Assembly (NCBI RefSeq): GCF_900199205.1
Contig: NZ_OBMJ01000002.1
Coordinates: 372,001 to 436,000, forward strand
DNA length: 64,000 nucleotides
Origin: Streptomyces sp. 1331.2
Lineage (GTDB): Bacteria; Actinomycetota; Actinomycetes; Streptomycetales; Streptomycetaceae
Reading direction: 5' to 3'
Shown: piece by piece, positions 26,874-35,748 of the stretch
Numbering within the stretch: position 1 is the stretch's first letter
How the letters are laid out: each line of letters starts with the position of its first letter
Translations under genes and position numbers: made by a program
The notes under the pieces: model-generated
What the model was told of the DNA's origin: nothing
Databases searched by the model: none
Seen by the model: only the letters and a program-made list of their open reading frames with translations

Positions 26874-27878
26874 GTGACGCTGCGCATCGAGGTGGGGGCC
26901 GCAGACCTCGGGGCCAGCCGTTTCGCGATATCCCCGATCACTCAGGTCGTGGCGGCCCTGCTGGTCCTGTCCGGCCGCATCTCCACATGGACGGCGCGTC
27001 CATGGGCGGAGCGCAACCGGGGGCGACTGCACGCGATGTGCGAAGCCGAGCCGGACCTGGCGACCTTGGTGTCCATCCTCCGCGCCCGCGGCTACAACCC
27101 GGACTTCATCGCACCGCCTCCCCGGGGCAACACCTCGACGTTCGCGCAGGACCTGGCCGCGGTACGGGAGACACCAGCGGTGCGAGCCCACCAGGAGGTG
27201 ATGCGGGTCCTCGAAGGACGCGAGCCACCCGACGGGGTGGCCCGCATCTTCGACTCGCCCGACCCCATGGGCCGCTTCACCCACGCCCTCAGCCTGGCCT
27301 GGGAGGAGTTCGTGGCCCCGGACTGGGACCGGATGCGCACCATCTTGCAGCGCGACCTCGCCCACCGCGCCGACCGGCTGATCGCCCAGGGCTGGGACGC
27401 AGTGCTCAGCGAGCTGGCCCCCACACTCCGGTGGCACACCCAGGCCGGCGGCGCCGTCATGGAGGTCTCCGGCATGCCGCACGAGCGACGGCTCCTGCGC
27501 ACGGGCGGCATCCTGTACCTGCCCAACCTGTTCGACGCCCTGTGGGTCTGCCTGGACGAACCCTGGCGCAACGCCGTGGTCTACCCGGCCGACGGTGCCG
27601 CCGCCCTGTGGCCGGCGGCTGCCTCACACCATCCGGCCGCCGCTCACCTGGTCCCGCTGATCGGCCGCTCCAGGGCCCTGATCCTCACCACCATGGACGG
27701 ACCGGTCACCACCACGCAGCTCACCCGCGCCCTGCGCATGAGCCTCGGCGCAGTCGGCGACCATCTCGGCGTGCTCCGCACGTCCGGTCTGGTCGAGGGC
27801 ACCCGGACGGGCCGCGCCGTCGTCTACCGGCGCACCGCACTGGGCGACGCGTTGATCAAGGGGCCCTGGGCCACCTGA
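26874..27878 (+). CDS. ArsR-like transcriptional regulator (DUF5937 N-terminal type)
   Basis: This is a 334-residue protein. The C-terminal 70 residues form a winged helix of ArsR type (GPVTTTQLTRALRMSLGAVGDHLGVLRTSGLVEGTRTGRAVVYRRT). The long N-terminal region starts VTLRIEVGAADLGASRFAISP and resembles the DUF5937 domain found before ArsR helices in Streptomyces. The start is GTG 26874, with GAAAGG upstream. It is divergent from the MFS gene and so probably controls that exporter. Its stop codon is followed at once by the third GATnn repeat array. No metal-binding cysteine motif is seen. Confidence 0.8.
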   Translation: MTLRIEVGAADLGASRFAISPITQVVAALLVLSGRISTWTARPWAERNRGRLHAMCEAEPDLATLVSILRARGYNPDFIAPPPRGNTSTFAQDLAAVRETPAVRAHQEVMRVLEGREPPDGVARIFDSPDPMGRFTHALSLAWEEFVAPDWDRMRTILQRDLAHRADRLIAQGWDAVLSELAPTLRWHTQAGGAVMEVSGMPHERRLLRTGGILYLPNLFDALWVCLDEPWRNAVVYPADGAAALWPAAASHHPAAAHLVPLIGRSRALILTTMDGPVTTTQLTRALRMSLGAVGDHLGVLRTSGLVEGTRTGRAVVYRRTALGDALIKGPWAT

Positions 27879-27922
27879 GATAGCCGAGGGATGGGCCGCC
27901 GATACGCCGAAGATATGCGGGC
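27879..27922 (+). promoter_or_regulatory. four 11-bp direct repeats before the A-T NRPS gene
   Basis: GATAG, GATGG, GATAC and GATAT start at 27879, 27890, 27901 and 27912, an exact 11-bp period. The units are GATAGCCGAGG, GATGGGCCGCC, GATACGCCGAA and GATATGCGGGC. The first unit is nearly identical to the unit at 90 (GATAGGCGAGG). The array starts directly after the ArsR stop and ends 48 bases before the GTG of the A-T gene. It is the best-preserved of the cluster's arrays. Confidence 0.65.
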
Positions 27923-27970
27923 GTCGACCATGGGCCGGACCGAATCCTTCACCTGCCAGGAGGTCCGCCC

Positions 27971-30342
27971 GTGAGCAGTGAACCCACGACGTACACGGGC
28001 ACCGCCACGCCACCACCCGCCACCGGCGCGCTCGACGTGTCGGTGGCCGTCCCCCTGCCCCCGCCACCGCTCGCGGCCTGCAGCTGCTGGCGGAGCACGC
28101 CGGCCACGCCCCGGCCGCGGTGCCGCTGGCGGGCTTCTGGGCCCTGCTGCTGCGGTGGAGCGGCCACGAGCAGGTGCAGGTCGACACGGCGTCCGGGCCG
28201 CTGCGCTGCCGTACGGACGAGGACACCACGTTCCGCCAGCTCATCGAGCAGGCCGCCCGAGCAACGCAAGCCGCAGGGGCTTCCCCAGCCTCCTACCGGG
28301 CCACCGTCCCCCATCCGCTGGTGCCCGGCGGCGGCCCGCACGAGCTCCGGCTCAGCTGCTCCTGGGACGCGCAGGGGATCCACTGCACGCTGGACTGTGC
28401 ACCGGGAACCTTCGACGAGGCCGAACTCGGCCGCTTCGCCGAGCAGTTGTCGCTGCTGCTCACCAACGGCACGGATCGGCCGGAGCAGTACGTCCAAGAG
28501 CTGGACCTGATCACCCCCGAGGAACGGCGCGCCATCGTCGGCCCGTTCAACGACACCGCGCATTTCTTCGACGATTCCCTGCTGCTGCATCAGCTGGTGG
28601 AGGCACAGGTCGCGCGCACCCCCGACGCCGTCGCCCTGCGCTGCGGCGCCGAGAGCCTGACCTATCGGCGCCTGGACGCCCTCGCCAACGCTCTGGCGCA
28701 TCGGCTGACGGCGCTCGGCGTCACCGCCGGCACTCCCGTCGGCGTCTGTGTGGGGCGGGATGCGGAGCTCATCTGGTCGCTTCTCGGGGTGCTCAAGGCG
28801 GGCGGGGCGCACGTCCCGCTCGACCCGGACTACCCGGCCGAGCGACTGCGGTTCATGCTTGAGGACTCCGGGGCAGCCCTGGTCGTCACCCAGGAACGAC
28901 AGCTGGCGACACTGCCCGAGGGCATCCCCACGGTCCTGGTCGGCAAGGACGACGAGGAGGCGGCCGGCCTGCCGGACATCGGTCCCGAGCCCCGGACCAC
29001 GCCCGACGACCTCGCCTATGTGTTGTACACCTCCGGCTCCACCGGGCGGCCCAAGGGAGTACAGCTCACCCACCGGTCGCTGAGCAACCGCCTCCAGGAG
29101 ATGCGCCGCCAGTTCGCACTGACGGAGCACGACCGCGTGCTGCAGTTCGCCTCTGCGAGCTTCGACGCGGCCGCCGAGCAGATCTTCCCGGCGCTGATGT
29201 GCGGCGCGAGCCTGGTTCTGCGGGACGCCCCTCACTGGGGCCCCGAGGACGTGGTGGCCACCCTGCGCAAGGCCCGGGTCACCGTCGCCGAGTTGCCCGT
29301 CGCGCTGTGGGAGCAGGTGATCCCGCTCCTGGCCGGACGCGGCACGGGGGAGTGGCTACGGCTCCTGGTCCTGGCCGGTGAGAAGATCTCGCCGGGCTCC
29401 GTGGCCAACTGGTTCGCCGTCACCTCCGTACCCGTCCACACCACCTACGCCCCCACCGAGGCCACGATCACGGCGACGACGTACGTGCTCGACCGCCCGG
29501 GTCCGGTACTCATCGGCACACCGGTGGCCAACACCCACGTGTGCGTCATGGACCGGGCCGGAGGGTTCGTACCGGTGGGGGTGCCGGGCGAGCTCTGGAT
29601 CGGGGGCGTGGGCGTGACGCGCGGCTACGGGAGCCGGCCGGCGCTCACGGCCGAGCGGTTCGTCCCCCACCCGTTCGCCAAGGGGGAACGCATGTACCGG
29701 TCCGGGGACCTCGTGCGACAGCTTTCCGACGGCGCTCTGGAGATCCTCGGCCGCATCGACACCCAGGTGAAGCTGCGCGGCCAGCGCGTCGAACTCGGCG
29801 AGGTGGAGTCCACCCTGGTCGCGCACGCCGACGTGGCGTCCGCCGTGGCGGCCGTGCGCGAGGACAGCCCGGGCGACAAACGACTCGTCGCCTACAGCGT
29901 CCCGGCCCCCGGACGCCTCGTGGACGTGGGGGCCCTGCGGGAGCACTGCCGCCGCACCCTGCCCGAGTACATGGTGCCCGGCGTCATCGTCGTCCTGGAC
30001 GCCCTGCCGCTGACCCCCAACGGCAAGGTCGATCGTCGTGCCCTGCCGGCCCCGGATCCGCAGGCGCAGACGCAGGACGACACCTTCGTGGCGCCGCGCA
30101 ACGAGGTGGAACAAGCCATCGCGGACGTGTGGGCAGAGATCCTCGGGATGCAGCGCATCGGGGTCCGGGACAACTTCTTCCATCTGGGTGGTCACTCACT
30201 GCTCGCCACCCGCGTGACCAACCGCATCGAGGCGCTGACCGGGGTCGCGATCAGCCTCATGGACCTGTTCCGGGGGCCTACCGTCGAGGCGCTCAGCCGA
30301 CGGGTCCTGGAACGTTTCGCCGAATCGGAGGGCCCCTCCTGA
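27971..30342 (+). CDS. NRPS 4: detached A-T protein with a half condensation domain (one frameshift)
   Basis: The GTG at 27971 follows a perfect AGGAGG. The first 25-30 codons are in frame 2 (LDVSVAVPLPPP); the rest is in frame 1 from about 28065 (ARGLQLLAEHAGHAPAAV), so one base is missing in the C-rich stretch near 28050-28070. Residues up to about 190 resemble only the C-terminal half of a condensation domain (LAGFWALLLRWSGHEQVQVD to ELGRFAEQLSLLL), without HHxxxDG. The A domain follows, with YTSGSTGRPKGV, an unusual YAPTEA in place of YGPTE, and NGKVDRR, then a T domain (LGGHSLL). The code is about DAEEVATITK; the acidic residues hint at a basic substrate (tentative). It probably acts in trans with another C domain, perhaps the orphan C at the end of NRPS1. 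Confidence 0.85.
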
Positions 30343-30416
30343 GGCTCTGCAGCCATGGCGTACCCGCACCGCCCGCCCGCCCCCGCCGGCCCGAACCAGT
30401 ATGAGGGAGCAGAGGA

Positions 30417-31166
30417 ATGACACCCGAGATAGACGACGCCTTCGAAGCGGTCGAGAAGCAGTACGGGGCCGGAAGCATCGATCGCGTGCGGCAGATGCTC
30501 GACCCTGCGAGGCAGGAGCGGCACCCGCTGCAGAAGAACGCCAAGTGGATCCTGCCCGGCCTGTCGAAGAAGCCCTGGCACGACCCCTACGAGCACCCCG
30601 AGATCGCCCCCGTCGTCCGTGCCTTCGAGGCCGGACACGCGCGTATCAAGGAGGAGCTGACGACCGCGTGGTCGCGGAGCCGGCCGTCGTTCACCGACTA
30701 CGAGCACTACCTGTCCACGCAGTCCGACTGGCAGGCCCTCTACCTGTTCCGCGCCGGAGCACCCGTACCCGAATCGGCCCAGGTCGTGCCGACGGCGTAC
30801 CGCATCCTCGACGAGTACGCCCTGCGCACCGGGATCCACTGCCCGTTGCTGGAGAGCCACTTCTCCACCCTGCTTCCCGGAGCCGTGGTCAAGCCGCACT
30901 GCGACCTGTGGAACTTCAGCATCAACCTCCACCTGGCCGTCGACATCCCCGAAGGGTGCGGGATCAAGGTCGCGGACGAGGCGCGCGCCTGGGTCGAGGG
31001 CAGGTGCCTGCTCTTCGACTACTCCTTCGAGCACGAGGCCTGGAACAAGGGCGACGGAACCCGCAGCTGTCTGCTGGTGGACCTGTGGCACCCCGAGACC
31101 ACCCTCGCCGAGCGCGCAGCGCTGACCGCCCTGATCACCGAGATCCGGCTCCTTCTCGGGGAGTGA
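30417..31166 (+). CDS. Asp/Asn beta-hydroxylase-like Fe(II)/2-oxoglutarate oxygenase
   Basis: This 249-residue protein resembles the aspartyl/asparaginyl beta-hydroxylase fold. The region from about residue 150 reads LLPGAVVKPHCDLWNFSINLHLAVDIPEGCGIKV, followed by WVEGRCLLFDYSFEHEAWNKGDGTRSCLLVDLWHPE. It carries the two iron-ligand histidines and the basic residue for 2-oxoglutarate. AGGGAG lies 7 bases before the ATG. It lies 74 bases after the A-T NRPS gene and under the same repeat array. I infer that it hydroxylates the amino acid loaded on that T domain, or a free amino acid. Hydroxylation position and substrate are unknown. It is the last obvious gene of the cluster. Confidence 0.82.
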   Translation: MTPEIDDAFEAVEKQYGAGSIDRVRQMLDPARQERHPLQKNAKWILPGLSKKPWHDPYEHPEIAPVVRAFEAGHARIKEELTTAWSRSRPSFTDYEHYLSTQSDWQALYLFRAGAPVPESAQVVPTAYRILDEYALRTGIHCPLLESHFSTLLPGAVVKPHCDLWNFSINLHLAVDIPEGCGIKVADEARAWVEGRCLLFDYSFEHEAWNKGDGTRSCLLVDLWHPETTLAERAALTALITEIRLLLGE

Positions 31167-31384
31167 CCAAGCCGGCGAATCCGCGGTTCGTCATCACCGG
31201 GCGATCAGCCGGTGTCGCCAGCCCTTCATGCCGGTGGCGTGTTGCTCTGCTGCGGTTTGGCGCGCGGGGCCGGCTCGTCGGCATGGGTTCAGGGGCTGTG
31301 ATGGGTGGTGTGGCCGGGCAGGGATCGCCATCATCGTCCGGCCGCCGTGTTCCAGGTTGCCGAACGCCGTGGCGCAGCGCGCAC

Positions 31385-31909
31385 CTACGGGTGGTAGAGG
31401 GCGTGGGCGAGAGTCAGGTCGGCAAGCCCGTCCAGGCCAAGGTTGAGGAAGTATTGCACCTGCCATGCCTGCGTGCCGCGGGCCTGCCGGTTGGTCGTGG
31501 TCACCCACGGCGGGTAGACGCGGAATCCGCGCTTCCCGCCGGAGCCGTTGCGGGAGACGATGTTGCGCTCGCACAACACCTCGCGCGGGAACACGAACTG
31601 TCCGAAGCCGTCGTCGTCGTGGCTGCTGATGACGAAGAGGTCCACTCCGTCGTCGGCGTCGAAGGGCCGGATCGGCCCCTCCGGGGACCGCTGCCACACG
31701 GTGACGAACTGGCCCACCTTCGTCGGGGTGGTCTTGGCCACGCGGAACCGAACCGGCCGGTCATCGAGCGTGAACGCGCAAGCCGCGTACTCGGCACTCT
31801 CCGGTTCGGGCACGGGCAGCGAGCAGTCGAAACCGCTCGGGTCGTACACCGATGCCTTTGCTGCCAGCAGGTCACCGTGAAGGCCCGTCCACGGCTGATT
31901 CGTCACCAT
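31385..31909 (-). CDS. MepB-family protein
   Basis: This 174-residue protein matches the MepB family (named from the Staphylococcus mepRAB locus; function unknown). The conserved blocks are FRVAKTTPTKVGQFVTVWQRSPEGPIRPFDADDGVDLFVI, FGQFVFPREVLCERNIVS and KRGFRVYPPWVTTTNRQARGTQAWQVQYFLNL. I took ATG 31909 (MVTNQPW) as the start; the frame stays open to 31993. It stands alone beyond the NRPS cluster and is transcribed toward it. No link to peptide synthesis is evident. Confidence 0.8.
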   Translation of the reverse strand: MVTNQPWTGLHGDLLAAKASVYDPSGFDCSLPVPEPESAEYAACAFTLDDRPVRFRVAKTTPTKVGQFVTVWQRSPEGPIRPFDADDGVDLFVISSHDDDGFGQFVFPREVLCERNIVSRNGSGGKRGFRVYPPWVTTTNRQARGTQAWQVQYFLNLGLDGLADLTLAHALYHP

Positions 31910-32078
31910 GCTGTCATCCTGCCATCGCACCCGTTCGCGCTGCTTCGGCAGGAGATCGAGGCCCCGCCGCGAGGTGTCCGACTGGGCACTCAAACGCAGC
32001 GAGCACCTCGACGGGCGACGCCTTGTACCGCGCCGCGTGCTTTCGCCGGCGTGCCCAGGGACAGCAGAGCTTCCTGGA

Positions 32079-32942
32079 TCACTCGAAGTGGGTGCGGTGT
32101 TCGTGAAGGAAGGCGTCGAGGGTGCGGGGCGGGCGGCCGAGGATCCCGGTGACGGTGGTGGTGGGGAATTCGGGCCGGGCGATGGCGAGTTGCTGGATCT
32201 CCACGACGTGGTCGGCGAGCCAGACGGGCATGCCGGCCTGGTGGATGAGGTTGTCGCGCAGCTCGTCCGGGGCGAGGTCGATGTACTGGATCCGGCGGCC
32301 GGTCAGTTCGGTCAGCCGGGCGGCGAGGTCGGGGTGGGAGACGGTTTCCGGTCCGGTCAGCGTGTAGGTGCCGCCCGCGAGGTGGCGCCGGGTGAGCACG
32401 GCGGCCGCGACGTCGCCGATGTCGCGGCAGTCGATGTAGTTGCAGGGCGCGTCCCTCATGGCGCCGAGGAAGAGACCCTTTGCCACGGTGGGCGCGAGGC
32501 GCAGCAGGTTCTGCATGAACGCGTAGGGGCGCAGGACGGTGCTGGTGAGTCCGCTGGCGTGCAGGTGTTCTTCGACGGCGTGGTGTCCGCGGGATATCGC
32601 GACGGGTGCAGCAGGCTCGGCGGCGGGGGCGGAGAGCTTGACGATGTGTGCGATGCCGCTGTGGGCGGCGATGTCGATGACGCGGGTTTCGAGTTCGACC
32701 TGTGCGGGGCTGTTGGCCATGGCGAGGAAGAGCTGGTCGGCGCCCTCGAAGGCGGTGCGCAGCGAGTCGGGGTCGCCGGCGTCGGCGTAGCGGACCTCGA
32801 TGGGCCGCTCGTGCGGGTCGGCGGTGGCGGGCAGCGGCCGGTGCGGGCTGCGGGTGAGTGCGCGCACGGGTACGTCGAGTGCGCGCAGGCTGTGGAGCAG
32901 GGCGGTCCCGGTGGTTCCGGTGGCTCCCATGACAACGATCAT
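32079..32942 (-). CDS. NmrA-like NAD(P)-binding protein
   Basis: This is a 287-residue atypical short-chain dehydrogenase. The N-terminal glycine motif MIVVMGATGTTGTAL binds NAD(P). The LFLAMANSP, VKLSAPAAEPAA and STVLRPYAFMQNLL segments are typical of NmrA/YtfG-type proteins, which act as redox sensors or quinone/NADPH oxidoreductases. The canonical Tyr-x-x-x-Lys is not evident. It lies 61 bases downstream of the small membrane protein gene, so the two are probably one transcript under the palindrome at 33547 and the MarR regulator. Confidence 0.85.
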   Translation of the reverse strand: MIVVMGATGTTGTALLHSLRALDVPVRALTRSPHRPLPATADPHERPIEVRYADAGDPDSLRTAFEGADQLFLAMANSPAQVELETRVIDIAAHSGIAHIVKLSAPAAEPAAPVAISRGHHAVEEHLHASGLTSTVLRPYAFMQNLLRLAPTVAKGLFLGAMRDAPCNYIDCRDIGDVAAAVLTRRHLAGGTYTLTGPETVSHPDLAARLTELTGRRIQYIDLAPDELRDNLIHQAGMPVWLADHVVEIQQLAIARPEFPTTTVTGILGRPPRTLDAFLHEHRTHFE

Positions 32943-33003
32943 CGAATGTGTCCTCAGTGCTTGGTGTCGTCCGCGGCAGCCGGTGGCGCCGGGGCGGGTT
33001 CGG

Positions 33004-33468
33004 TTACGGCCGGAGCTTGGCGATGGTGCTGCGCCAGCGCAGGGTGACGATGGTGGTGGCGAGGACGGCGGAGACCGGCAGGTCGATGCGCAGCCGCTGC
33101 AGCCAGGGGGCGGCGTGGACGGGGGTGCGGGCCGGCAGCCATTCGGCGGCGAACCATCCCAGCGCCGCCGCCAGGCCGGCGGCCGGGATGACGAGCAGCA
33201 CGGTCAGGACGACGCGCGGCAGGGTCGTGGTCCAGCGCCGCGGCTGCCCGCCGTGCTGCAGCCAGGTGCCGATCAGGAACGCCACCGCGGCGGAGGTGCC
33301 GGCGATGGAGGTGCAGGCCGCCACTGTCAGGTCCGCCTGTCCGGTGACGACTCCTGCGGTGCCCGCCGTCAACGCGGGGGCGGCGTAGGCGGTCAGCACC
33401 TCGCGCCACAGCGCGAACGGCCGGGCGGCCGTTCGGCTCGGGTGGGTTCTGTCCTTCGTTGCAGGCAT
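33004..33468 (-). CDS. small multi-pass membrane protein, unknown
   Basis: This 154-residue protein has a charged N-terminus and about three to four hydrophobic segments: near residues 22-45 (LTAYAAPALTAGTAGVVTG), 50-70, 85-110 (VVLTVLLVIPAAGLAAALGW) and 130-150. The start is ATG 33468, with GAAGAGG upstream; the longer frame to 33543 has no site. I recognise no family. It is co-directional with the NmrA-like gene and lies just downstream of the MarR-type palindrome, so it is probably part of the MarR-controlled unit. Confidence 0.6.
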   Translation of the reverse strand: MPATKDRTHPSRTAARPFALWREVLTAYAAPALTAGTAGVVTGQADLTVAACTSIAGTSAAVAFLIGTWLQHGGQPRRWTTTLPRVVLTVLLVIPAAGLAAALGWFAAEWLPARTPVHAAPWLQRLRIDLPVSAVLATTIVTLRWRSTIAKLRP

Positions 33469-33546
33469 CTCGGCCTCTTCATCTCGTTCGGGTTCCGAAA
33501 GGCTGAGGGGGTTCGGCCGGGCTGTCGATCGGCCTGCCCTCACCAG

Positions 33547-33566
33547 ATAATTAGCTGGCTAATTAT
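33547..33566. promoter_or_regulatory. AT-rich palindrome, likely MarR operator
   Basis: This is a perfect inverted repeat, ATAATTAGC then TG then GCTAATTAT (9-bp arms, 2-bp spacer). It is strikingly AT-rich in a high-GC genome. It lies about 80 bp upstream of the start of the membrane protein/NmrA unit and just downstream of the marR-like gene. Size and symmetry fit a MarR dimer site. A degenerate copy lies upstream of the marR-like gene itself. Confidence 0.7.
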
Positions 33567-33627
33567 TGCTTCGCAAAGAGGGGCTCTCATCCACGCGATG
33601 AGAGCCCGGATTCCCTTTGTGGCCGGG

Positions 33628-34146
33628 TCAGTCGGCGGTCAGGGCCGAACTGCCGCGCACGACGCGGGCGAGCAGGTCCAGGAACACCGTGCGCTCCTCG
33701 ACGGTGAGTCCTCCCACCATCGCCTCCAGTCGCCCGAAATGCTCGGGCGCCATGTCGCGCAAGCGCTGCGCGCCGCGCGCGGTCAGGACCGCGACCGTGC
33801 CGCGCCCGTCCTCGGCGGACGGACGCCTGGCGATCAGGCCCTCGCGCTCCAGCCCGTCCAGCAGGCCGGTGACCGTGGCTCTGGAGACATCGAGGTCGGC
33901 CGCCAGTTGCGAGGGGGACTTCTCTCCCCCGGTACCTTCGAGGTCCGAGAGCAGGCGGTAACGGCCCGTCGACAGTCCGAACCTGGCGAAGTGGGCCTCG
34001 GCCGCCCGGCCGACCCTCGCGCCTGCGGAGATGAGCCGCACCGCGACCAGTACCGCCTGTGGGTCCGTGTCCAAGTCGTAGTGCCGCAGCTGCCATTCGG
34101 CCTGCTCCAGCGTGGGCTGCTCGCTGTCGACCCCGCCGTTCGTCAT
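33628..34146 (-). CDS. MarR-family transcriptional regulator
   Basis: This is a 172-residue winged-helix protein. The DNA-binding part reads SPSQLAADLDVSRATVTGLLDGLEREGLIARRPSAEDGRGTVAVLTARG, including the Asp-x-Arg wing motif. Helical dimerisation segments lie at both ends. I chose ATG 34146 (MTNGGVD) as the start. The regulator precedes, in the same direction, the membrane protein and NmrA genes, and AT-rich operator-like sequences flank it on both sides. Autoregulation plus control of the downstream unit is the likely circuit. The ligand is unknown. Confidence 0.88.
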   Translation of the reverse strand: MTNGGVDSEQPTLEQAEWQLRHYDLDTDPQAVLVAVRLISAGARVGRAAEAHFARFGLSTGRYRLLSDLEGTGGEKSPSQLAADLDVSRATVTGLLDGLEREGLIARRPSAEDGRGTVAVLTARGAQRLRDMAPEHFGRLEAMVGGLTVEERTVFLDLLARVVRGSSALTAD

Positions 34147-34150
34147 GCAA

Positions 34151-34168
34151 GTAATATGGCAGCTAACA
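34151..34168. promoter_or_regulatory. degenerate copy of the MarR-type operator
   Basis: On the minus strand the sequence reads GTTAGCTGCCATATTAC. It keeps TTAGCTG and the AT-rich right arm of the palindrome at 33547, and sits immediately upstream of the marR-like start codon. This fits an autoregulatory operator of lower affinity. The match is by eye. Confidence 0.4.
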
Positions 34169-34280
34169 ACTTGGAGTGTCAAGGCACGATCATCAGGCGA
34201 ATCGGGACCTGGCCCAGGCACTGGAGCGATCGGCCGACCCAGCGCCTTCGGGGTGGCCGGCAGGGCGACGATGGTGACCG

Positions 34281-34625
34281 GTGAACACCATGGATCCCGA
34301 GCTCGTTGCCGTCGCCTTCGGCATGGACCCCGAGGCCACTCTCATGTACCTGGCTGACCAGGTCGACCCCGGACGCCTGCCACCCTGCACGAACCCGGAT
34401 GCGAGTGCCGCACGGCACCCCTGGGCTCCGGCCACGGAGGGCGGGGCGCCGTATCGACCGTCGGTGGATCGGAGATGCACGGGGCATGGCCGTCAACTGT
34501 TCGCGATCTGCTTCAATGCGACCCGGCCGTCGGGCCTGGCGCGGTTCTGGTCCGGGGTCCTGGGTTGCGAGTCGGCCGACGGTCCGGACGGCGCTTGTTG
34601 GGCCGGTAGCTGGGGCCGATCATGA
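34281..34625 (+). pseudogene. composite fragment ending in a VOC/glyoxalase-type N-terminus
   Basis: An open frame of 114 codons mixes unrelated pieces. The second half (LFAICFNATRPSGLARFWSGVLGCESADG) matches the first beta-alpha unit of vicinal-oxygen-chelate (glyoxalase-like) proteins, but the domain stops there. The first part (PELVAVAFGMDPEATLMYLADQVDPGRLP) recalls the tail of recombinase-like proteins; this is weak. I regard it as a scar of recombination or deletion rather than a working gene. Confidence 0.35.
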
Positions 34626-34699
34626 TGACCTGGTGGCTGGTGTTGATCAGCGAGCGTGCCTGCGGCTCGGAGACCAGCGCGACGCTCACACTCCAGGCC

Positions 34700-35515
34700 A
34701 AGGCCACCACGACCGGGCCGGTCACCAAACACCGCCACCGCCCACAGCAACGAGACCGACCTGCACCCGGGCAACAACGCCGACTCCGTCACCGTCTGCG
34801 TCGAGCCGGCTCCCACCTGCCCGCCGTGCCCGCCGACCTCCGGCGGCTGCGGCCCCTGCGAGCCCTGCCTGCCCGCCATCGACCCCAGCGCGTGCAACGC
34901 CCTGACCCGTACCCCCCAGGGATTCCTCGTCCCCGCCACCACCTACACCGGCCGCGCCCCCAGCCCCACCATCGGCACCGGCCGCGCCGTCGACATCACC
35001 GTCACCGAGGCCCCCGGCTGCCCGAACGCCGTCACCATCGGCGCCCGCCTGGCCGCCCCCTGCGGCGAGGCGACCCCGCCGGGGCCGGGCACCGACGTGA
35101 GCGGCGTCCCCGCCGACCGGTGGACGTCGGTACAGGGAGCCGAAGTCACTCTGCCCGGCCCCGGCCGCTACCTGCTGCTCGGGGGCGATCCGCGGACAGT
35201 TCGACATCCCGCCCGGCGTGGAGACCGACGCGTGGATGGTCGGACGCCTCTTCAACGTCACCGCCGGCGCCCCGGTCAGCGACACCGAGGTGCTGGTGAT
35301 CTACCGCCGCGACACCATCAACCCCGCCGCGACACCATCAAAACCCCGCCATCGGCCCCACCGGCACCACCCTCGCCGTCATCGAGGTCACCGCCCCGAC
35401 CGTGATCCGCGCCGAGGTCAGCGTCCAGATCCGGCTGGGCCGAATCCGGAACGCCTACGCCTGGTCCGACCTCAACGGTCGCACCAAGGTCGGCTATCTG
35501 AAGACCGGCGACTGA
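34700..35515 (+). pseudogene. broken extracellular repeat-type protein (DUF11-like tail)
   Basis: The reading sense is NTATAHSNETDLHPGNNADSVTVCVEP, like the end of DUF11-type surface repeats. A Cys/Pro-rich linker follows (CPPCPPTSGGCGPCEPCLP), then a beta-rich domain (GFLVPATTYTGRAPSPTIGTGRAVDITV). The frame breaks near 35195 (continuing as FDIPPGVETDAWMVGRLFNV) and again in a 15-bp direct repeat (GCCGCGACACCATCA at 35306 and 35326). The sense ends GRTKVGYLKTGD before a stop at 35513-35515. There is no start or signal peptide. It is a truncated remnant of a secreted or cell-wall protein. Confidence 0.5.
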
Positions 35516-35748
35516 CCGCCCGCAATGTCGGCCGCCGGCGCTCCGGGTTCGTCCCCATGCCGGCGGCCGGCCCGCGGCAGTCGGCCCTCAGCGCCGGGCC
35601 GGGCACCGGCTGGGAGCTGCACGAGTACCGCCACTCCTGCCCGACCCACCTCATCGCGCGGGACACGGCGAGTCCGTCGCACCGTGACCGGCCTCTTCCG
35701 GCCTCGCTGGGCATCCTTCGCGCAAAGCCGCCGGGACAAGGGCGAGGC

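Noticed and set aside
31194-31697. Minus-strand frame overlapping the MepB gene
   Set aside because: It is a shifted-frame shadow of mepB with low-complexity composition. Only the MepB frame has family blocks.
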